Of a DNA stretch of 64,000 nt, positions 32,875 to 41,591 are shown piece by piece. This stretch comes from CAYFQV01 sp964413635 (lineage in GTDB: Bacteria > Spirochaetota > Spirochaetia > DSM-27196 > PWMO01). Both the position numbers and the translations under genes were made by a program. Where the stretch lies: positions 16,193-80,192 of the forward strand of contig CAYPTH010000001.1 of the NCBI GenBank assembly GCA_964413635.1, given 5' to 3'. Every line of letters begins with the position of its first letter. Within the stretch, counting starts at the first letter, position 1. Below the pieces are notes generated by a model. It was not told where the DNA came from. It did not search any database and was given only the letters and a program-made list of their open reading frames with translations.

Positions 32875-34173
32875 ATGGTACTCACCGGAGCGCTTCGTCA
32901 CCTCCGCACTTTTCTCATGGTACTGCTCCTCACCGGCCTTCTCGGCCTCCCCGGGATCTCGCAAGAAGCCGGCAACGGTGCTCAGCCTCCCGCGGAGGAG
33001 CAGGAAGCGATGAGCCCCTTCGTCTCCGGCCTGCGAGTCGCAATACGGGACCCCCGGGTGCGACTCACCTGGCGAGAGGAACACGACAATGTGGCGCTGC
33101 ATCGCATCTATCGAGCCGGCGAGGAGATACGGGAGGAGAACTTTGACGAGGCGAAGCTCGTCGGCACCGTCGATGCCGGTACCGAAACCTTCGTGGACGT
33201 TCCCTCGGAAGAGGGAAGCTACTACTACGCCGTACTGGCCGAGACGAACGACGGTGAGCTGCGGAAGGTGTTTCTCCCCTTCCGCAATAAGACCACCCAA
33301 GCCGCCGAGATTAGCGCGGTGGCGGATCGTGTCGAGCCGCCGGCGGAGGTGATCTCCATCTCAGCCGAGCGGCGAGGGGACGAGATCCTGCTCCGCTTCC
33401 AAGCAAACCGCCCCAACCGCAATTTGGCGATCTTTCGATCAACGAAGGAGGTCGCGAGTTTGGACGACCTCGCCGTGGCAACACGGATCGACATTGTCGA
33501 AAGCGACCGACGCAGCTACACCGATTTTCCCGTACCCGGGATCTCGTATTTCTACGGAGCCTTCGATACCGAGGCCGTGGCGGAAGGAGAGATCTCCTTC
33601 GACGCCGGCCGCAACGTTTCATCCCAGCCGGTGCGAATTCCGATCGACGTGGCCACGATGAGTCGCACGATCCCGGAAGAGCAACTGCCACGGCGGCGTC
33701 CGCTGCCCTTCCTCATGATTGACGAGACCTTGCGCGAGGGCCGAAGCCTCGCCCGCTCTCCCTTGCGGCTAACCGCTGCACGGCAGGAGTTGTCGGAAGA
33801 GACGGCATCCGCCGTTGAGGCCGCCCTCGGGCCCCTGCCGAGTCCCGCCGACCAAGCGCCGCCGAAATCCGTAATTCTCCCGGAGGAGCGCCTCACCGAC
33901 CCGAAGGGACCGCGGTTCACTCTCAAGACCATCGCGGAGGGGCCCTTCGCCGCCGGACGCTGGCAGGAGGCGGCGCGTCTTCTGGAGAACATGCTTACCA
34001 TCTCGCTACCGGAAGACGTGGAGGCGCGGGTGCACTTCTATCTCGGCCAGGCGCGCTACTTCTCCGGCGACACCCGCCGCGCATTTCTGGAGTTCGTTCT
34101 GGCTCGTGAGGTGTACTTTCTCGAGACGAAGCCGTGGATCGATCGGGTTATCTTGGATCTGAACGCATCTTGA
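32875..34173 (+). CDS. Exported protein of unknown function with fibronectin-like and TPR-like parts
   Basis: The 432-residue protein has a signal peptide (HLRTFLMVLLLTGLLGLPGISQ). Its first half contains repeated beta-sandwich-like stretches with the fibronectin-type pattern 'VRLTWREEHDNVALHRIYRAGEEI ... YYYAVLAETND', and again 'LLRFQANRPNRNLAIFRSTKE ... SYFYGAFDTE'. The C-terminal 100 residues look like a helical TPR hairpin (ARVHFYLGQARYFSGDTRRAFLEFVLAREVYF). I do not recognise the family. It is divergent from prfB, and the next 174 bases to 34347 hold no gene I can support. Confidence 0.75.
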   Translation: MVLTGALRHLRTFLMVLLLTGLLGLPGISQEAGNGAQPPAEEQEAMSPFVSGLRVAIRDPRVRLTWREEHDNVALHRIYRAGEEIREENFDEAKLVGTVDAGTETFVDVPSEEGSYYYAVLAETNDGELRKVFLPFRNKTTQAAEISAVADRVEPPAEVISISAERRGDEILLRFQANRPNRNLAIFRSTKEVASLDDLAVATRIDIVESDRRSYTDFPVPGISYFYGAFDTEAVAEGEISFDAGRNVSSQPVRIPIDVATMSRTIPEEQLPRRRPLPFLMIDETLREGRSLARSPLRLTAARQELSEETASAVEAALGPLPSPADQAPPKSVILPEERLTDPKGPRFTLKTIAEGPFAAGRWQEAARLLENMLTISLPEDVEARVHFYLGQARYFSGDTRRAFLEFVLAREVYFLETKPWIDRVILDLNAS

Positions 34174-34347
34174 CGCGGCCCCGGCGGGGCAACCACATCC
34201 ACCCCTCGCGCCGCGCGAGAGACCCCGCAACACCTTCCTCTTCCGGCGTAACGCACGCTCCCTGCCGAGGGCGAGACCGCTATTCTTGTCCTGTACCGCG
34301 CAATCGTATCCGAGAATCCAAAAAGACCCTGACATGGAGGCGGAGGG

Positions 34348-36396
34348 CTAGAGGGTAGTGAGTTGAAGGGCGATCTCTACCTCGAGGCGGTCATCCGCAT
34401 CCAGGGAGAGCTCCCATTGCGGCACAATGCAGGTTGCCTGGTATTCCGTGCGCAGTGTGCCGCCGGCCAAGAAGGTGGTTTCAATTGGAAATGTCCACAC
34501 GCGCTCCGTGGCCGGCGCATTCACCCGTAAGCTTAGGTTGTGGACGAAATCACGGCACACCACGGAGCTACCCCCGTCGAGGGCGACTCGGCTACAGTCA
34601 AGCTTCTCTTCCCCGCCGTCGGACTGCACGGCAAAGAAGGTTGTCAATGTCTGCTCCACCGGCGGCAGTGCGAGGTTGATCTCCGGAGCAAAGAGCCCAG
34701 CGAGCTTCGTGTCCCCGAGGTTCACAATGGCGTAGCGGACACGAAGGCCCGCTTGATCGAAGAGATAGGTTTTGCGGATTTCGACCGGTGCCGCAACGCT
34801 GTCTTGCTGTAGCGTCCCGCGCCTTCGCAGGACCAAGCGATGGTCCTCTTTGTGCACCGTCTCAGGCTCGTAGAGGCCGTGTACGAAATCACCGAGCTCT
34901 TCGTGACGGAGATCGACAAAGCGATCAACGGACTCGTCGCTGCGAAAGAAGTGATCAACGAAGCTGTTTCTCGGGTAGGAGTCATGGGGCTCCCCGTCCT
35001 TGTGGTAGGCCTCGGGGTGCCGAGTCATGGTGTCCTGATAGTTCCACGGCTTCGGCAGGTAGTCGAGCTCAAAGACGGCGCCGCCGACGGCGTGCACGTA
35101 GGCGTTCATCTCCTGTCCCTGAAAGAGGAACTCGTTCACTCCGTCCATGTCGAAGTCCACGGTAATGATGGATGGAATGAAGATCCCCTTCTCCCGGGTC
35201 ACCTTCTCAGCCTCGATCAGTGAGGCGTAGACGCTTTTGCGAAGGTTGCTGGTATAGATGCCGCCGTTCGGAGTGTGCCAGTAGGCGTTGTGATTTTGCC
35301 CGCGCCATAACTCCTCTCGAGCCATGCGCTTGCGGTACTTGTCCCCACGAATCTGATTCACGAGAACGTGGATGTACTGCATTTTCGAGTACAGCAGATT
35401 GCTCTCATGGTATTGCGTCAGGACGTGGCGGAAAAAGCCGCTGCCGTTGGTCCACGGCGCAGCCGCGGCTTCCACGGTGTCGACCGCTGCCTTCCCCGCT
35501 TTGCCGCGTCCATTTCCGCGGCGACTCTCGCCGGCGCGGCTGTGGACGTAGGGGTCCATCCACCGCGCAATGTGTCCATAAGGCGTCGTCGTGAAGTACC
35601 CCCGACCGTGCGGGCGGTTCGACTTCACGTAGCGGCCGGGGTGGAGCGTCTCGATCTGATCCCGGCGCTCTCTGACGAGCTCGAAGAAGCGCTGCAACCA
35701 CTCGGCGTCCTCCTGGCTCCTGTCGGGATCCGCTCCGAGACGCTCTCCCTCAAACATGAGAGAGACGACGGTGGGCTCGCCCTCCTCTCCGGCATCCACA
35801 ATGCCTTGCACCAGCGACTCAGGCTTCTCCTGGAAAAGCGCCTCCGTGATCCCCGTGGAAACGGGAAACACCTCAACCGTCTTTCCCTCGTCTTCGGTAA
35901 TGCAAGGCCCGTAGCGCGTCGCAGTCTCGTCGCAGCCACCGGAGGCAAACTGCACGTCATCCAAAAAGGTGTATTCGATTCCGCTGGACTTCAGGAGCGC
36001 CGGAAGTGCCGGGTCCCAGATGTGCTTGGTGATCCACGCGCCCCGGGGCCGGCGGCCGAAGTGTTTGCGGAGGTAGGTGGTCATCCGTTCGAGCTGACCG
36101 AGGCGGTCGCCTCGCGGGATGAGGGAAAAGACGGGATCGTAGAAGCCACCGCCAAGCAGCTCGACCTGTTTGCGCCCGGAAAGCTCGGCGAGGACGTCAA
36201 TGAACTCGGAGTGGCGATGCTCGATCCACTGCAGGAGGTGGCCCGAGAAGTGGAGCGTGGCTCGCATGTGCGGCGCGTTGTACAACGCGCGAATGAACGG
36301 CTTGTAAGAGTTCTGGTATACGGTCTCAATGTCTTGGTCTTCGCTCCCGACAGGCTGAGAGTTCGTGGTACCAAATATGAGCCTAACTTTGGTCAT
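34348..36396 (-). CDS. GH57 4-alpha-glucanotransferase-like protein with degenerate active site
   Basis: The 682-residue protein follows the whole layout of GH57 4-alpha-glucanotransferases: N-terminal catalytic-barrel region (YKPFIRALYNAPHMRATLHFSG, GGGFYDPVFSLIPRGDRLGQ), then DUF1925-like and DUF1926-like domains (HNAYWHTPNGGIYTSNLRKSVY; NAYVHAVGGAVFELDYLPKPWNY). Key residues differ from the Thermococcus enzyme as I recall it. HNHQP reads TNSQP (11-15). The nucleophile region WLTERVW reads WITKHIW (121-127), putting Lys124 at the Glu. HDDGEKFG reads MFEGERLG (214-221). It is probably not a classical glucanotransferase and may be a glucan-binding or regulatory protein. Its start lies inside the rnfB 3' end. 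Confidence 0.8.
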   Translation of the reverse strand: MTKVRLIFGTTNSQPVGSEDQDIETVYQNSYKPFIRALYNAPHMRATLHFSGHLLQWIEHRHSEFIDVLAELSGRKQVELLGGGFYDPVFSLIPRGDRLGQLERMTTYLRKHFGRRPRGAWITKHIWDPALPALLKSSGIEYTFLDDVQFASGGCDETATRYGPCITEDEGKTVEVFPVSTGITEALFQEKPESLVQGIVDAGEEGEPTVVSLMFEGERLGADPDRSQEDAEWLQRFFELVRERRDQIETLHPGRYVKSNRPHGRGYFTTTPYGHIARWMDPYVHSRAGESRRGNGRGKAGKAAVDTVEAAAAPWTNGSGFFRHVLTQYHESNLLYSKMQYIHVLVNQIRGDKYRKRMAREELWRGQNHNAYWHTPNGGIYTSNLRKSVYASLIEAEKVTREKGIFIPSIITVDFDMDGVNEFLFQGQEMNAYVHAVGGAVFELDYLPKPWNYQDTMTRHPEAYHKDGEPHDSYPRNSFVDHFFRSDESVDRFVDLRHEELGDFVHGLYEPETVHKEDHRLVLRRRGTLQQDSVAAPVEIRKTYLFDQAGLRVRYAIVNLGDTKLAGLFAPEINLALPPVEQTLTTFFAVQSDGGEEKLDCSRVALDGGSSVVCRDFVHNLSLRVNAPATERVWTFPIETTFLAGGTLRTEYQATCIVPQWELSLDADDRLEVEIALQLTTL

Positions 36397-37300
36397 TCGC
36401 TTCCCGGTTGGCGGAGCGGTCGTCGGGAGACTGGTCGGAGGCCGCAGCAGCCGCAGTTTCGGATTCTACTGCCGCCGTCTCCGTTTGTAAAGCTTCGCCA
36501 CGGGATTCGCCAACCTGAACAATGCACTTCGGGGGACACTTCTCGGCGCCGGCGGATCGATCGCCGTTGTGTGAGAAATCGATGCGAGAGAGGTTATTAT
36601 CGACCACATAACCTCCCTCAGGAGACTTCTTTTCGCAGATCTTGCAGGCAATGCAGCCCACTTTGCAGTACTTGCGCACGTTCTTTCCGGTATCGTGATT
36701 GTTACACGCAACAATGTAGTCCGCTGAATAGGGAACCCACTGCATGACGCCGGTGGGGCACACGTCAACGCACTTTCCGCATGAGATGCACACGTCTTTG
36801 TCGACCCAAACCTTACCCTCGCTGTCGTAGTCGATTGCATCAACCGGACAGACCTTGATACAGCTGCCGAGGCCGAGACAGCCCTCCTTGCACGCCATAT
36901 TGCCACCGTAGAGTTGGTGAAGGGCGTTGCAGTCCCGGAGGCCCTGGTAATCGAAGAGCATGGTGGTAACATCGCTACCACCGCGGCAGTGGACCTGGGT
37001 CACCATCTTCTCGCTGGAAACATCGACCTCGACTCCCATGATTTGACCGAGCTTCTCGACGACGTCTGCGCCGCCGGGGCCACAGAGATCGAGGGCCTCT
37101 CCCTCCTTGGCAACCGCCTCCGCATAGGCGGCGCAGCCCGCATAGCCGCAGGCACCGCAGTTGAGCCCCGGCAAGACCTGCTCGACCTCCTCCACCTTCT
37201 CGTCCTTCTGCACGGCAAAGACGCGGGCGGCGAAGGCAAGGCCAACCCCAAAGAGCAGGCCGAGAATACCGAAAATTATGAACGCATATATGATGGTCAT
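36383..37300 (-). CDS. rnfB: Rnf electron transport complex subunit RnfB
   Basis: The 305-residue protein has an N-terminal membrane helix (FGILGLLFGVGLAFAARVF), then the 4Fe-4S motif GLNCGACGYAGCAAYAEAV with a fourth Cys in LCGPGG. Several ferredoxin CxxCxxCxxxCP-type motifs follow (CKEGCLGLGSCIKVCPV, CISCGKCVDVCPTGV, CIACKICEKKSP). The C-terminus is a Ser/Ala/Glu tail. RnfB receives or passes electrons on the cytoplasmic face. The ribosome site GGAAGG lies upstream. Its last 14 bases overlap the GH57-like gene. Confidence 0.95.
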   Translation of the reverse strand: MTIIYAFIIFGILGLLFGVGLAFAARVFAVQKDEKVEEVEQVLPGLNCGACGYAGCAAYAEAVAKEGEALDLCGPGGADVVEKLGQIMGVEVDVSSEKMVTQVHCRGGSDVTTMLFDYQGLRDCNALHQLYGGNMACKEGCLGLGSCIKVCPVDAIDYDSEGKVWVDKDVCISCGKCVDVCPTGVMQWVPYSADYIVACNNHDTGKNVRKYCKVGCIACKICEKKSPEGGYVVDNNLSRIDFSHNGDRSAGAEKCPPKCIVQVGESRGEALQTETAAVESETAAAAASDQSPDDRSANREANDQS

Positions 37301-37324
37301 AGAGGACCTTCCTATCGAGTACGG

Positions 37325-37915
37325 TTAGCCGATCAGATTGCTCAAGAGCGCCTTGTCAAAGGCCATGAAGGCCATGGCCATGAGACCGCCGGTGATGAAC
37401 GCAATCGGCGTGCCGCGGAAATGTTTCGGAACCCACTCTTTGTCGAGCTTCTCGCGAAGCGCCGACATCATGAAGAGTGCCAAGAGAAAGCCGAGACCCG
37501 CGGCAAAGCCGCCGACAAAGCTCTCGATCGGTCCGTACTCGTTCCGGACCGAGATGAGCGCAATGCCGAGAATGGCGCAGTTGGTCGTGATGAGGGGCAG
37601 GTAGATCCCGAGCGCCTTGTAAAGGGGCGGAGAAACCTTTTGTATCACCATCTCAACCAGCTGAACCAGTCCCGCGATCACCAGAATGAAGGTTACCGTT
37701 TGGAGAAAGACGATGCCGAAGGGCACCAGAAGCAGCTCATAAATCGCCCAGGTTACCAGGGAGGCAATAGACATGACGAAGGTGACGGCGAAGCCCATTC
37801 CCACGGCCGACTCGACGTTCTTCGAGACGCCGATGAAGGGACAGAGGCCCAAGAACTGGGTGAGGATGAAATTGTTTATGAAAACGAAGGTGATGATGAT
37901 TCCTACGTAGGTCAT
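37325..37915 (-). CDS. rnfA: Rnf complex subunit RnfA
   Basis: The 196-residue protein has six predicted membrane helices. It begins MTYVGIIITFVFINNFILTQFLGLCPFIGVSK and includes LITTNCAILGIAL, both hallmarks of RnfA, whose Cys residues with those of RnfE coordinate an intramembrane iron-sulphur centre. The ATG at 37915 follows AAGGAGC; the open frame extends upstream into rnfE and is rejected there. Confidence 0.95.
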   Translation of the reverse strand: MTYVGIIITFVFINNFILTQFLGLCPFIGVSKNVESAVGMGFAVTFVMSIASLVTWAIYELLLVPFGIVFLQTVTFILVIAGLVQLVEMVIQKVSPPLYKALGIYLPLITTNCAILGIALISVRNEYGPIESFVGGFAAGLGFLLALFMMSALREKLDKEWVPKHFRGTPIAFITGGLMAMAFMAFDKALLSNLIG

Positions 37916-37925
37916 GCTCTGCTCC

Positions 37926-38576
37926 TTAGGCCGCAGCCTGGCCCTCATCGGCCTTCGCCGCTCGTTTGGCCCGCCGCTCCTCGGCCCAATTGAATAGCGC
38001 CTTGAGATACCCGACCACCAACAGCGCTCCCGCCGCAAGGGCCATAATGCGCACCGGCGACTCGGAGAGGATCGGCAGCCGGATGGTGCCACCGAAGTTG
38101 CCGATGGCAATCAAGGTAATGGTGCCGGCTCCCAAGACCTCGCGCACGAGGGCGATCGCCGTGAGTCCGAGGGTGAATCCGATACCCATGCCCAGTGCGT
38201 CCATGACGGAGCTACTCAAGGTGCTCCGGCTCGCGAAGGCTTCCGCCCGGCCCAGGATCATGCAGTTCACGACGATCAGCTGCACGAACACCCCGAGACT
38301 CGCCGAAAGGCTCGGTGCGTAGGCTTGCATGGTGAGATCCACAATGGTGACGAAGCTCGCAATGATCACAATGTAGGAGGGTATGCGCACCTTCTTCGGA
38401 ATGAAGTCCTTCAAGAGCGAAACCATGATATTCGACCCGAGAAGCACGAAAATGACCCCCGCCCCCATTCCGAGGGCGTTTACAACCTGTGTGGAAACGG
38501 CGAGGGCGGGACAGAGGCCAAGTGCCATTACGAATATCGGGTTCTCTTTGAACAAACCCTTTGTAAACTCTTTCAT
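37926..38576 (-). CDS. rnfE: Rnf complex subunit RnfE
   Basis: The 216-residue protein has six predicted helices, beginning MKEFTKGLFKENPIFVMALGLCPALAVS (the first conserved Cys) and containing LIVVNCMILGRAEAFAS (the second). It is the inverted-topology partner of RnfA in the membrane. Its start overlaps the rnfG stop (ATGA). The C-terminus carries a basic tail (RRAKRAAKADEG). Confidence 0.95.
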   Translation of the reverse strand: MKEFTKGLFKENPIFVMALGLCPALAVSTQVVNALGMGAGVIFVLLGSNIMVSLLKDFIPKKVRIPSYIVIIASFVTIVDLTMQAYAPSLSASLGVFVQLIVVNCMILGRAEAFASRSTLSSSVMDALGMGIGFTLGLTAIALVREVLGAGTITLIAIGNFGGTIRLPILSESPVRIMALAAGALLVVGYLKALFNWAEERRAKRAAKADEGQAAA

Positions 38577-39121
38577 TCCAAAGCCTCCGAGTTTTCCAGG
38601 AAGTCCGATCCGGCCGCCAAGGCTTCACCAATACTGATGAAGGTGATTGTTGCGCCGGAAACGCTGTCGGCCTGTTCGGGAGGGAGCTGGTCGGGCCGTG
38701 TCGGGATCGGTTCCTCGTCGCCATGGCCGGTGTACTTCTCCATGTAGCCCGGTTCCTCGGCCTGCTTGCCCAGCCCCGGGGTCTCGTTGTTCCGCATGAG
38801 TCGCGCAGCAAAGACTTCACCGTCCGAGCGATACCCGGCGAGAATCCGCATGTCCCCGCCGTAGCCGGAGCCAATCAAATCGAGGACGTATGAGTCGCTC
38901 CCGGAGATGGGATAGTAGCCCTGCACCACCGGGTGGTCGTCGACGTTGCGCCGTTCCCCGACGGACTGATCTCCAACAATCTCGGAGAGGGTCCGGTTGA
39001 GCCGCTCAATGCGATTCTGCTCAATCACCGGCGCGGTCACTGCGTTCACCAGGGCAAGAATCAAGGCCGCGACCGTGCAGATGAGGGCCAGCTTTCCGCC
39101 GATTGCGAGTAAGCGTTGCAT
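38573..39121 (-). CDS. rnfG: Rnf complex subunit RnfG
   Basis: The 182-residue protein has one N-terminal helix (LALICTVAALILALVNAVTAPVI) and an extracytoplasmic FMN-binding domain. The covalent flavin threonine lies in the SGAT-type motif within DSVSGATITFIS near residue 158. It carries electrons on the outer face. It overlaps rnfD by one base and rnfE by four, so the subunits are translationally coupled. Confidence 0.94.
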   Translation of the reverse strand: MQRLLAIGGKLALICTVAALILALVNAVTAPVIEQNRIERLNRTLSEIVGDQSVGERRNVDDHPVVQGYYPISGSDSYVLDLIGSGYGGDMRILAGYRSDGEVFAARLMRNNETPGLGKQAEEPGYMEKYTGHGDEEPIPTRPDQLPPEQADSVSGATITFISIGEALAAGSDFLENSEALE

Positions 39122-40263
39122 CAGCTCTCCTGCCTGCTTCCCGTACCGTAGATGGTCGGCTTGACGTAGCGATCAATGATGGGCGCGGCAATGTTCATGA
39201 GCAGAATGGCCAGGGACACACCCTCCGGAAAGGAACCGTAGAAGCGGATCAGGAAGGTGAGCACGCCGGCACCGGCACCGTAGATGAGCATCCCCTTCGT
39301 CGTCATAGGCGAGGTAACCATGTCGGTGGCCATGAAGAAGATGCCGAGCATGAAACCGCCGGCCAGAATGTGAAAGAGAACGTCGCCGGTAAAGAACCCG
39401 GTACCATAGACGCGTCCCCCAAAGATCCAGGTGAGAACGGCGAAGCTCAGGAAGTAGGAGGCCGGAATCTCCCAGGTGATGATCCGCTTGGCAAAGAGGT
39501 ACACAGCGCCGACCATCAGCAGCAGCGCCGAAACCTCGCCGATGCAGCCGGGAATGTTGCCAAGCAGTGGATCGATGTATCCACCGGGCAGCGTAATCCC
39601 CAGCCCCTCGAGGACGTTCTCATTGAGCCAGCTCGTGACATTCCCGTCGGTAACGCTGCGCGGGTAGTTGATCCGTTGCAGATATGCGGCCGGCCGGCCG
39701 ATGTCGCCGCCACTCGAAACAACGCCGGACTTCAGCGCGCCGAGGAGAGTTGCTCCCGAGGTGCCGTCCGCTACAGGAAGCGTGAAGGGCATCTTCCAGC
39801 TCGTCATCTCCCCCGTCCAAGAGAAGAAGACGAAGACACGCCCCGCCAAGGCTGGGTTCATCCAGTTATTGCCCAAGCCGCCAAAGGTCCACTTCACGAC
39901 GCCAATGGCAAAGATGCTCGCCACAATGGGAACGTGAAAGGGAATCTCCGGGGGCATGTTCATTCCGATGAGAATACCGGTGAGCACCGCGCTCCCGTCG
40001 AAGAGCGTCCGGCGGCTCATGGCGCGTGCGATGATCCACTCCGTCGCGACCGAGGCGAGGACGGACACAAGCAACACGGCAAGGGCGTACCATCCGAAGA
40101 CGTACACTCCCCACGCGGATGCGGGAAGCAGACACGCAGTGACCGACCACATGATCCGGGGCGTCGATGCCTGATCGTGAAACTGGGGAGAGCTCGTTAT
40201 CTCGAGGCGCTGCTCCACTTCTTCTCGGGGCAGCCGTGACACCTTGCTTGCTCGTTCACTCAC
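39121..40263 (-). CDS. rnfD: Rnf complex subunit RnfD
   Basis: From the GTG at 40263 this is a 380-residue integral-membrane protein with about ten helices and a second covalent FMN site (DGTSGATLLGALKSG). Also conserved are GLGNNWMNPALAGRVFV and FMATDMVTSPMTTKGMLIYGAGAG. The GTG overlaps the rnfC stop by two bases and follows GAAGG, which decides it over the longer open frame. RnfD forms the ion-translocating path with the other membrane subunits. Confidence 0.95.
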   Translation of the reverse strand: MSERASKVSRLPREEVEQRLEITSSPQFHDQASTPRIMWSVTACLLPASAWGVYVFGWYALAVLLVSVLASVATEWIIARAMSRRTLFDGSAVLTGILIGMNMPPEIPFHVPIVASIFAIGVVKWTFGGLGNNWMNPALAGRVFVFFSWTGEMTSWKMPFTLPVADGTSGATLLGALKSGVVSSGGDIGRPAAYLQRINYPRSVTDGNVTSWLNENVLEGLGITLPGGYIDPLLGNIPGCIGEVSALLLMVGAVYLFAKRIITWEIPASYFLSFAVLTWIFGGRVYGTGFFTGDVLFHILAGGFMLGIFFMATDMVTSPMTTKGMLIYGAGAGVLTFLIRFYGSFPEGVSLAILLMNIAAPIIDRYVKPTIYGTGSRQES

Positions 40264-41591
40264 GGTTTGACCTTCTTCTTTCGCGCCAGTCGTTTGCCGA
40301 TTCGGATGCCTTGAACCAGGGGAATGTGAGCGGGGCAGATGTAGCTGCAGGCACCGCATTCAATACAGTCGTTGACGCCCAGATTCACCGCCTCCTTATA
40401 CTCCTCGTGCTCAATGAGCTTGTACAGGAGCGTCGGCGTGAGGCCGGCAGGACAGGAGCGAACGCAGCGGCCGCAGTTGATGCACGGCGTTTGCGGCGCC
40501 TCGTTCACCTCTCGAGCGGTGAGAGCCAGAATGCCGGAGCTGCCCTTCGTGATCGGCGTGTCCATGTCGTACACGGCGAAGCCGGTCATGGGACCACCGG
40601 CAACGATCTTCTTCGGAACCTCGCGGAAGCCTCCGGCTTCTTCGAAGAGCTCACCAATGCTAGTGCCGATGCGCACCTTGAAATTCGCCGGCCGCCGAAC
40701 GGCGCCGCCGGAGACGGTAACGACCCGCTCGAGGAGGGGCTTATCGTGGACGACCGCCTCATGTATGGCGTGAAGCGTACCCGTATTAGAGACAATTACA
40801 CCAATGTCGATCGGCAATCCGCCGGAGGGGACCTCCCGCCCGGTGATCGTCTCGATGAGCTGCTTCTCACCCCCTTGGGGATACTTCTCCTCGAGAGCGA
40901 TCACATCGATATCGAGATTCAAGGCACGGATGCGCTTCTTGAACTGGTCGATCGCATCGGGTTTGTTGTCCTCAATGCCGATTGAGACCGAATCCGCGCC
41001 CAGGATCTTGCGGGCAATCTGAAGTCCCTCGAGGACTCCATCGGTCATCTCCATCATCAGACGATGATCGGCTGAGAGGTACGGCTCGCACTCGGTCCCG
41101 TTGGCAATGAGATACTCCGCCTTCTTGCCCTTGGGGACACTGTACTTCACGTGGGTGGGGAAGGTAGCTCCGCCCATGCCGACGATCCCCTTGTCCTTGA
41201 GGATCTCGATAAGCTCCGCCGCCGATTTGTCGCTCCACTCCCGCCGCTCGCTCACCTTGCCGAGGCGGTCAAACTCGCCGGCGAGCTCAATGACGACGGC
41301 CTCACTCTGAATACCGTTGGGAAGGAAGATGTTTTTGATCTCCTTCACGGTACCGGGAATGGGTGCGTGTATGTTCGCGCTCACGAAGCCTGACGCAGCA
41401 CCGATGAGCATCCCTTCGCGCACCTCGTCGCCCTGCGAGACCAGGGATTCGGCCGGCGCTCCAATGTGCTGTCGTAGTGGTACAATGCATTCCGAGGGAA
41501 TAACGGCGTTCCAGATCTCCTGTGATCGCGTTTCTTCCTTGCGATCAAAGGGATGAACTCCCCCTCGGGAGAAGGTCTTTGCGAAGATCAT
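40260..41591 (-). CDS. rnfC: Rnf complex subunit RnfC (NADH-side subunit)
   Basis: The 443-residue protein begins with the family signature FSRGGVHPFDRKEET. It has the flavin/NADH-binding Gly-rich segment GIVGMGGATFPTHVKYSVP, NGTECEPYLSADHRLM, and two C-terminal 4Fe-4S motifs (CINCGRCVRSCP and CIECGACSYICP). It exchanges electrons with NADH in the cytoplasm. It is the first rnf gene and overlaps the upstream membrane-protein gene by four bases; the gene order is C-D-G-E-A-B. Whether the complex moves Na+ or H+ is not visible here. Confidence 0.95.
   Translation of the reverse strand: MIFAKTFSRGGVHPFDRKEETRSQEIWNAVIPSECIVPLRQHIGAPAESLVSQGDEVREGMLIGAASGFVSANIHAPIPGTVKEIKNIFLPNGIQSEAVVIELAGEFDRLGKVSERREWSDKSAAELIEILKDKGIVGMGGATFPTHVKYSVPKGKKAEYLIANGTECEPYLSADHRLMMEMTDGVLEGLQIARKILGADSVSIGIEDNKPDAIDQFKKRIRALNLDIDVIALEEKYPQGGEKQLIETITGREVPSGGLPIDIGVIVSNTGTLHAIHEAVVHDKPLLERVVTVSGGAVRRPANFKVRIGTSIGELFEEAGGFREVPKKIVAGGPMTGFAVYDMDTPITKGSSGILALTAREVNEAPQTPCINCGRCVRSCPAGLTPTLLYKLIEHEEYKEAVNLGVNDCIECGACSYICPAHIPLVQGIRIGKRLARKKKVKP

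Noticed and set aside
34174..34347. Intergenic stretch between convergent genes searched for a small RNA or tRNA
   Set aside because: Only a short GC hairpin without T-run and a weak hairpin with five T near 34320 are visible; no cloverleaf or conserved RNA pattern was seen.
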